A DNA stretch of 10,457 bases from Chitinophaga pinensis. Its GTDB lineage: Bacteria > Planctomycetota > Phycisphaerae > Phycisphaerales > SM1A02. Shown in pieces: positions 6,695-10,457 of this stretch (its first letter is position 1; each line of letters begins with the position of its first letter). The translations under genes and the position numbers were made by a program. The notes beneath the pieces are model-generated. The model worked only from the letters and a program-made list of their open reading frames with translations, was not told the origin of the DNA and ran no database searches. The stretch is from assembly GCA_943329105.2 (NCBI GenBank), contig CALQCP020000066.1:1-10457 (forward strand), read 5' to 3'.

Positions 6695-8347
6695 TCAGCG
6701 AACAACGTCGCAGAACACAATCTTCTTGAGCGGCCAGGCGTCAAATTCTTGACGACCTTCAAGCCGCCGCGCAACATCCGGGGATTTTGATCGAAGGTAT
6801 GCAAGATCTCCGTCAGATGCAACAACAACACCATCGGGATGTGCATCAATCCAAGCCTGAAGATCTTTCGACCCATCAACCGTATCAAGCCATCGACCCA
6901 GATACCAATCAATAGTGAGGTTGCGCAATCGATACACAATGATCGGTCGCGTCTCTGCTGCCACTGCTTGTGCTACGGGCCGCGCGCCCATGGCGGTCAT
7001 TGCAACATCTTCGGCGTGGTGAAATCCAATCCACACAAAGACCATCGCTGCGAAATACACACCAAGCGCTGGCAGCCGTTGCTCACGCATCGGCCACCGC
7101 GCCAACATGAACCACGTGGCAGTCATGGCTGGAATCACTGGGAGTGTGAGCCATAGCAGGGTCCATCCAGTGGCCCATGCTGGCGCCGAACCGTTGAGAA
7201 TCAACACCACCGCAGCGCCCGGAAGCAACAATCCAACGCCCGTCATGGCAATGGCTGTGGTGTGGCGTACATCGGGCGACCTGGTGCCAGCCGGCGCGTC
7301 GGCCATCGATCCATCAACCCAGCGCGCCAACATGCCTGCCACCAACATGGCGAGCGGCGGGGCCAATGGCAAGATGTATGTGGGTGACTTGCGACTCAAG
7401 ATGCTGAACCCCAGGAGCGGAAGAATCACCGCCACCAACAAGAGTGCTCGTTGGTCCCCGGCACGCAAGCACGCCCACGCGCGCGCGAAAGTCATGTTGA
7501 ACCACGGCAACGTCAGCATGGTGGTGGCAGGAAAGAACCCCGCAAAGAACGTCAAGAACAGTAACCACCACGGGTCGCGCATACTGACGCCGGTAAATCG
7601 ATCGACGAATTCAAAATTCCATACTTGCAATGCGCGCTCTGGATCGGTTACCCAATAGCCATACGCCACAAATCCCAGCGGCGCGATGGCGAGCGGCAGG
7701 CCAACAAGTGGCATCAGGAGACGCAGATCGCGCAGCCGCCCCGCGAGCCCCAGCCACACTGCAACAATGGTGATTGGTGCAAGTAATAGCGGGCCTTTGG
7801 TGAGTCCAACCAGCGCAGAACTTGTCCAGAACGCTGCAATCCAACCAAGATGACGGCGGCCATTACTCATGGCGAGCCATGCAGAACAGAGCGCCATCCA
7901 CCACCACGCGGTCAGCATCGGATCAGTGATCGCCAATCGACCGATGATTTGAAAGAGTGGCATCACTGCAAGCAACCCAACAGCAAGCATCGCCACCAAC
8001 GCGCCCGCGGTTCGTCGCGCAAATACAAAGAGTGTCAACAGTGTGAGGGTCGACGCAATGGCACTTGGCAGTCGTGGCGAAATGTCTTCGTGCCCGAAAA
8101 AGCGAATACTCAGCGCCTGCGCCCAGTACGTGAGCGGCGGCTTAGTGACGTGCAAGCGATCACGCAGTACTGGCTGCAGCCAGTTGCCGTGTTCGGCCAT
8201 CCATCCACTGACGGCTGCATAGCGACCCTCGTCCGGCGGGAACAAGGAATGATTGCCAAGTGAATGCCAAACCAACATCACCGAAGCCAACACCACGGCC
8301 CACTGCGCCCAGCGCGGAGCTTCATGTGGGCGTTCGGTCACTTGCAT
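6695..8347 (-). CDS. ArnT/PMT-like integral membrane glycosyltransferase
   Basis: A 550-residue polytopic inner-membrane protein of the dolichyl-phosphate-mannose/undecaprenyl-phosphate sugar transferase superfamily (GT-C fold), probably moving a sugar from a polyprenyl-phosphate donor to a lipid, protein or envelope glycan. Seen: first membrane helix at about 12-30; FPPDEGRYA (36-44), carrying the acidic pair of the first periplasmic loop; LHVTKPPLTYW (65-75); RLAITDPML (137-145), the second acidic motif; GLTKGP (181-186); SRKSPTYILPLAPPLA (318-333), closely like the KxPTYILP motif of ArnT; about 11-12 hydrophobic helices; and a soluble C-terminal domain (about 455-550). Length matches ArnT, but no lipid A aminoarabinose genes are nearby, so the substrate is unknown and arnT is not assigned. 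Probably last in the SPFH-channel operon, 54 bases after the channel gene. The ATG at 8347 has no clear Shine-Dalgarno. Confidence 0.87.
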   Translation of the reverse strand: MQVTERPHEAPRWAQWAVVLASVMLVWHSLGNHSLFPPDEGRYAAVSGWMAEHGNWLQPVLRDRLHVTKPPLTYWAQALSIRFFGHEDISPRLPSAIASTLTLLTLFVFARRTAGALVAMLAVGLLAVMPLFQIIGRLAITDPMLTAWWWMALCSAWLAMSNGRRHLGWIAAFWTSSALVGLTKGPLLLAPITIVAVWLGLAGRLRDLRLLMPLVGLPLAIAPLGFVAYGYWVTDPERALQVWNFEFVDRFTGVSMRDPWWLLFLTFFAGFFPATTMLTLPWFNMTFARAWACLRAGDQRALLLVAVILPLLGFSILSRKSPTYILPLAPPLAMLVAGMLARWVDGSMADAPAGTRSPDVRHTTAIAMTGVGLLLPGAAVVLILNGSAPAWATGWTLLWLTLPVIPAMTATWFMLARWPMREQRLPALGVYFAAMVFVWIGFHHAEDVAMTAMGARPVAQAVAAETRPIIVYRLRNLTIDWYLGRWLDTVDGSKDLQAWIDAHPDGVVVASDGDLAYLRSKSPDVARRLEGRQEFDAWPLKKIVFCDVVR

Positions 8348-8401
8348 TCAGTCATTAAAGCCGCTTTCTCCGGGCCGTGCCGACCAGGGGAGCACCGGGT
8401 C

Positions 8402-9118
8402 CTATTCATCTCGACTGACAAGCCGCGCCAGCAACACGGCCGGATAAAGAACCCCAATCAATCCCTCGATCATGGCCAGCGAACGAACCATGGAATTCCC
8501 CGGCACGATGTCGCCGAACCCGATGGTTGCCAAGGTGACAAAGCTGAAATACACGCAGTCATTCCAGTTCAGGGCGCCGTGCACTTCCACTGCCGCCATA
8601 CTGACATGCAGCGCATGCGGGTCCATGGCCAGCATCTGTCGATAGAAGATGGCGCACACCACGCCAAAGAGCAAGAACACCGCCACCCCGCCGTACACGC
8701 GATCGCGCACAGTGCGCTTACCAAAGAAAATCACCCGCACCAGCGCCAAGATAATCACTGCGTAGTAGATCACTAGCAACTTCCCGGGCCACAGCATGAT
8801 TCCTTGCTCACCGGCCAGTGATGGACTGAAGAACGCAGCGGCGTTTGATGCCACCAACAACAAGAACGCCGCGATCACCCACGTGCGGGTGGTCAGGAGC
8901 AGTACGCCCAACATCGGGACCGCCGCATACAACATGATGGCGAACGGAGAGACCGCGCCGTCTGCATCGTCGAGCAACCAACTGAAACCCAACAGTAGAA
9001 ACATCGCCACCATCAATGGCAGGCAGCTTGATCGAACACGATTGATGGTTTGCCGACCATGGTGAACCACACGATGGTGCCACGGCAACACTGACGGTGC
9101 TTGTGGTTGTTCAGTCAT
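8402..9118 (-). CDS. Two-helix-pore potassium-type ion channel
   Basis: A 238-residue membrane protein. The C-terminal third is a canonical K+ channel pore: a helix at about 140-158, pore helix and filter VTLATIGFGDIVPG (184-197, filter TIGFGD), then an inner helix at about 200-222. Upstream are about four hydrophobic segments (around 33-50, 58-76, 80-98 and 113-132), giving an overall 6-TM layout. None has the regularly spaced arginines of a voltage-sensing S4, and no RCK/TrkA-N or cyclic-nucleotide-binding domain follows the pore, so gating is unknown. The protein ends soon after the inner helix (ARLVSRDE). By family it should form a tetrameric K+-selective channel in the inner membrane. 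The gene starts 25 bases after the SPFH stop, which suggests co-transcription, and a stomatin-like partner could modulate it. NaK-like cation selectivity is less likely given the GFGD filter. Confidence 0.85.
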   Translation of the reverse strand: MTEQPQAPSVLPWHHRVVHHGRQTINRVRSSCLPLMVAMFLLLGFSWLLDDADGAVSPFAIMLYAAVPMLGVLLLTTRTWVIAAFLLLVASNAAAFFSPSLAGEQGIMLWPGKLLVIYYAVIILALVRVIFFGKRTVRDRVYGGVAVFLLFGVVCAIFYRQMLAMDPHALHVSMAAVEVHGALNWNDCVYFSFVTLATIGFGDIVPGNSMVRSLAMIEGLIGVLYPAVLLARLVSRDE

Positions 9119-9143
9119 GACTCACTCTGGCAACCGAACTGGA

Positions 9144-10124
9144 TCAAACCCCCGCAGAAACCACTGGCTGCGCGCCGCGCTCACTGACAAGTACCACCAA
9201 GAGATTGGTAACCATCTCCGCCTTCTGCTCCGCGGTGAAGGTGGCGATTCCCTTGGCAGCAATCTGCTCCATGGCCAGTTCCACCATACCAACCGCGCCC
9301 TCAACAATCTTCTGCCGAGCGGCCACTACTGCGGTCGCCTGCTGCCGTTGCAACATCGCCGCTGCAATCTCCGGCGCGTAACTCAGGCTAGAAATGCGAC
9401 TTTCCAGCACTTCCACCCCAGCGCCACGCAGGCGTCCATCAAGTTCATCCTTGAGGCGAAGGCCGATCAGATCGGTGCTGCCGCGAAGACTGGTGCCACC
9501 TGGCTCTGGCGAGTCGTAGTGGTAATGGCTGGCCAAATTGCGCAGCGCTGCTTCGCTCTGAATTTCTACGTAACGCTCATAGTTGTCCACTGCAAAGATC
9601 GCTTCCGCTGTGTCCACCACGCGCCACACCACCACCGCAGAAATCTCGATTGGGTTGCCATCAAGATCATTGACCTTCAATGGATGCCGAGTACGCACTC
9701 CCTCCTGCACCACCTTGCCACCAGCATCGGTCACGTTTGGTGCCTGTTGCGCCCCTGTTTCAAAGGTACGAACCCGCAACGTGATATGCCGCTTGATGGT
9801 GAACGGATTGGTCCAGTGCAGCCCAATGGCACGCACTGTCCCGCGGTAGTGACCAAACAACACCAATGCGCGGCTCTCATTGGGATTCACAATGAAGTAG
9901 CCACACAGCGAGAGCAAGAACAAGATTCCGCACGGCACCGCAAGAAGGCCTGGCAGCGGTTCCGAGTGCCGCGCGGCGGTGACCACCAACAACACTGCAC
10001 CACCCAAGAGCGCAATACTGACTGGCGCAAGCAGCCAACCCGAGAAGGGGCGAAATGGACCCTCGTGGAATTTGCCGTCAAGTACAAGGCCCGATGAAGT
10101 TGCTGGCGCGTTCGGTTCAACCAT
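9144..10124 (-). CDS. SPFH/band 7 (stomatin-like) membrane protein
   Basis: A 326-residue membrane-anchored protein, probably a scaffold that oligomerises in membrane microdomains. Seen: two hydrophobic segments (about 29-50 and 58-78), then an SPFH domain from about 79, starting FIVNPNESRALVLFG and continuing through GLHWTNPF (101-108), NPIEISAVVVWRV (157-169) and the NYERYVEIQSEAALR region (181-195); a coiled-coil-prone helical stretch rich in Ala/Gln/Glu (about 250-310); and a conserved-looking tail NLLVVLVSERGAQPVV (307-322) seen in this SPFH subfamily. The open frame extends upstream, but the start at 10124 is chosen because it has a good ribosome-binding site and because the extension would cover the divergent promoter and padR. 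First gene of a probable operon with the channel and glycosyltransferase; divergent from padR. Confidence 0.88.
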   Translation of the reverse strand: MVEPNAPATSSGLVLDGKFHEGPFRPFSGWLLAPVSIALLGGAVLLVVTAARHSEPLPGLLAVPCGILFLLSLCGYFIVNPNESRALVLFGHYRGTVRAIGLHWTNPFTIKRHITLRVRTFETGAQQAPNVTDAGGKVVQEGVRTRHPLKVNDLDGNPIEISAVVVWRVVDTAEAIFAVDNYERYVEIQSEAALRNLASHYHYDSPEPGGTSLRGSTDLIGLRLKDELDGRLRGAGVEVLESRISSLSYAPEIAAAMLQRQQATAVVAARQKIVEGAVGMVELAMEQIAAKGIATFTAEQKAEMVTNLLVVLVSERGAQPVVSAGV

Positions 10125-10132
10125 GGGTGAAT

Positions 10133-10137
10133 CTCCT
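10133..10137 (-). promoter_or_regulatory. Shine-Dalgarno of the SPFH gene
   Basis: Read on the minus strand this is AGGAG, 8 bases before the ATG at 10124. It is the only strong ribosome-binding site I see in the window, and it decides the SPFH start. Confidence 0.8.
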
Positions 10138-10183
10138 AAAGAGAATGGTATCCCTAATAAAGTAGGTAAATGCTCAGAATTAC

Positions 10184-10212
10184 TTGCTAAGCAGTACTGT
10201 ACAGAATATACT
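10184..10212 (+). promoter_or_regulatory. Sigma70-like promoter of the padR gene
   Basis: TTGCTA (10184-10189) and TATACT (10207-10212) are separated by exactly 17 bases. They match the -35 consensus in 4 of 6 and the -10 consensus in 5 of 6 positions. Transcription would be expected to start around 10218-10221, directly before the GTG at 10222, so the padR mRNA would have almost no leader. The surrounding roughly 80 bases are clearly more AT-rich than the genes. No equally good promoter was found on the minus strand for the SPFH operon. Confidence 0.6.
10192..10204. promoter_or_regulatory. Overlapping palindromes, candidate PadR operator
   Basis: CAGTACTG (10192-10199) and CTGTACAG (10197-10204) are both perfect 8-bp palindromes sharing three bases. 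They lie in the spacer of the padR promoter. PadR proteins are dimers that commonly repress their own genes through short dyads over the promoter. Binding by this PadR is inferred from position only. Confidence 0.45.
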
Positions 10213-10221
10213 ACCAACTTC

Positions 10222-10457
10222 GTGCCGCCCGATATTGCCGACAAACTCCTGCGCGACCTCAGCCTTGGCACTGCCTGGCTCGTGGTGCTTGCGGCCATCG
10301 CGCGTGCGTCAACGCCGATCCACGGGTACGAAATCGCCCGGCAATTGGCGGACGAAGCACCCGAAGGACTCTCCTTCAAGCAAGGCACCTTGTATCCAAT
10401 GTTGCGCTCCATGGAAGCTGACGGCTTGGTCAAGAGCACACTGGTTGCATCACACGA
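10222..10457 (+). CDS. PadR-family transcriptional regulator (3' partial)
   Basis: The first 78 codons of a winged-helix repressor, cut by the right edge. Seen: a leading helix LLRDLSLGTAWLVVLAAI (9-26), then HGYEIARQL (34-42) and GTLYPMLRSMEADGLV (55-70), the wing-region signature of PadR proteins. The GTG at 10222 is preferred as start because the family normally has about 10-15 residues before the first helix and because a promoter would start transcription right before it. The frame stays open to an ATG at 10123, but that extension is AT-rich, unlike any PadR region, and covers the promoter. PadR proteins respond to phenolic compounds, drugs or envelope stress; the signal here is unknown. 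The likely targets are itself and the divergent SPFH-channel-glycosyltransferase operon. Confidence 0.85.
   Translation, partial: MPPDIADKLLRDLSLGTAWLVVLAAIARASTPIHGYEIARQLADEAPEGLSFKQGTLYPMLRSMEADGLVKSTLVASH

Noticed and set aside
8348..8401. Gap between channel and glycosyltransferase checked for a terminator or promoter
   Set aside because: Only a 4-bp GTGC/GCAC pairing was found and no convincing -35/-10 pair, so co-transcription is preferred.
9117..10097. 326-codon open frame on the plus strand opposite the SPFH gene
   Set aside because: The antisense strand encodes a clear SPFH protein with a good ribosome-binding site; the plus-strand translation is His/Gln/Asn-rich with no recognisable domain.
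10123..10221. In-frame upstream ATG for padR, adding 33 residues
   Set aside because: The extension is AT-rich, overlaps the SPFH start, contains the promoter and palindromes, and looks like no known PadR N-terminus. Peptide evidence from it would reverse this.
10125..10439. N-terminal extension of the SPFH frame to an ATG at 10439
   Set aside because: The extension runs antisense to padR and through the intergenic promoter region; the ATG at 10124 has AGGAG at ideal spacing and matches the family N-terminus better.

Overview
The window looks like a chromosomal fragment of a GC-rich planctomycete, most likely of the class Phycisphaerae. The main evidence is a pair of secreted proteins made of 'DCNxNxxPDSCDI' cysteine/aspartate repeats, a right-handed beta-helix and a C-terminal dockerin-like tail ('GDLNxDGxxNGADLGxLLxxWGPC'). 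That combination is typical of Phycisphaerae exoproteomes. Most genes also lack a clear Shine-Dalgarno sequence, which fits but does not prove the assignment. The taxonomy is inferred from domain style alone.

Left half, + strand (2-4575): two tandem paralogous genes for large secreted or surface proteins. The first enters from outside the window and only its C-terminal 474 codons are visible. The second (1477-4575, 1032 aa) is complete: signal peptide, an unassigned N-terminal domain, thrombospondin type 3 calcium-binding repeats, a first DCN block, a probable beta-sandwich, a second DCN block, beta-helix and dockerin-like tail. The visible part of gene 1 aligns to residues 560-1032 of gene 2 with no internal gap, so a gene or segment duplication built this locus.

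Middle, + strand (4604-6660): a strong hairpin lies just behind the second secreted-protein gene and contains the probable GTG start of mnmC. MnmC is the bifunctional enzyme that finishes the mnm5(s2)U34 wobble modification of tRNA. It converges on the next gene with a 34-base gap.

Right half, - strand (10124 down to 6695): a probable three-gene operon of SPFH/stomatin-like membrane protein, two-helix-pore potassium-type channel and ArnT/PMT-like integral membrane glycosyltransferase, with gaps of 25 and 54 bases. Divergent from it is the start of a PadR-family regulator (10222 onward). The AT-rich region between them holds a good sigma70-like promoter for padR with two overlapping 8-bp palindromes in its spacer, which suggests an autoregulated switch that may also control the membrane operon.

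No RNA genes, insertion sequences, CRISPR arrays or phage genes were seen. There is no gene-free stretch over 300 bases; the longest is the roughly 97-base PadR/SPFH intergenic region.
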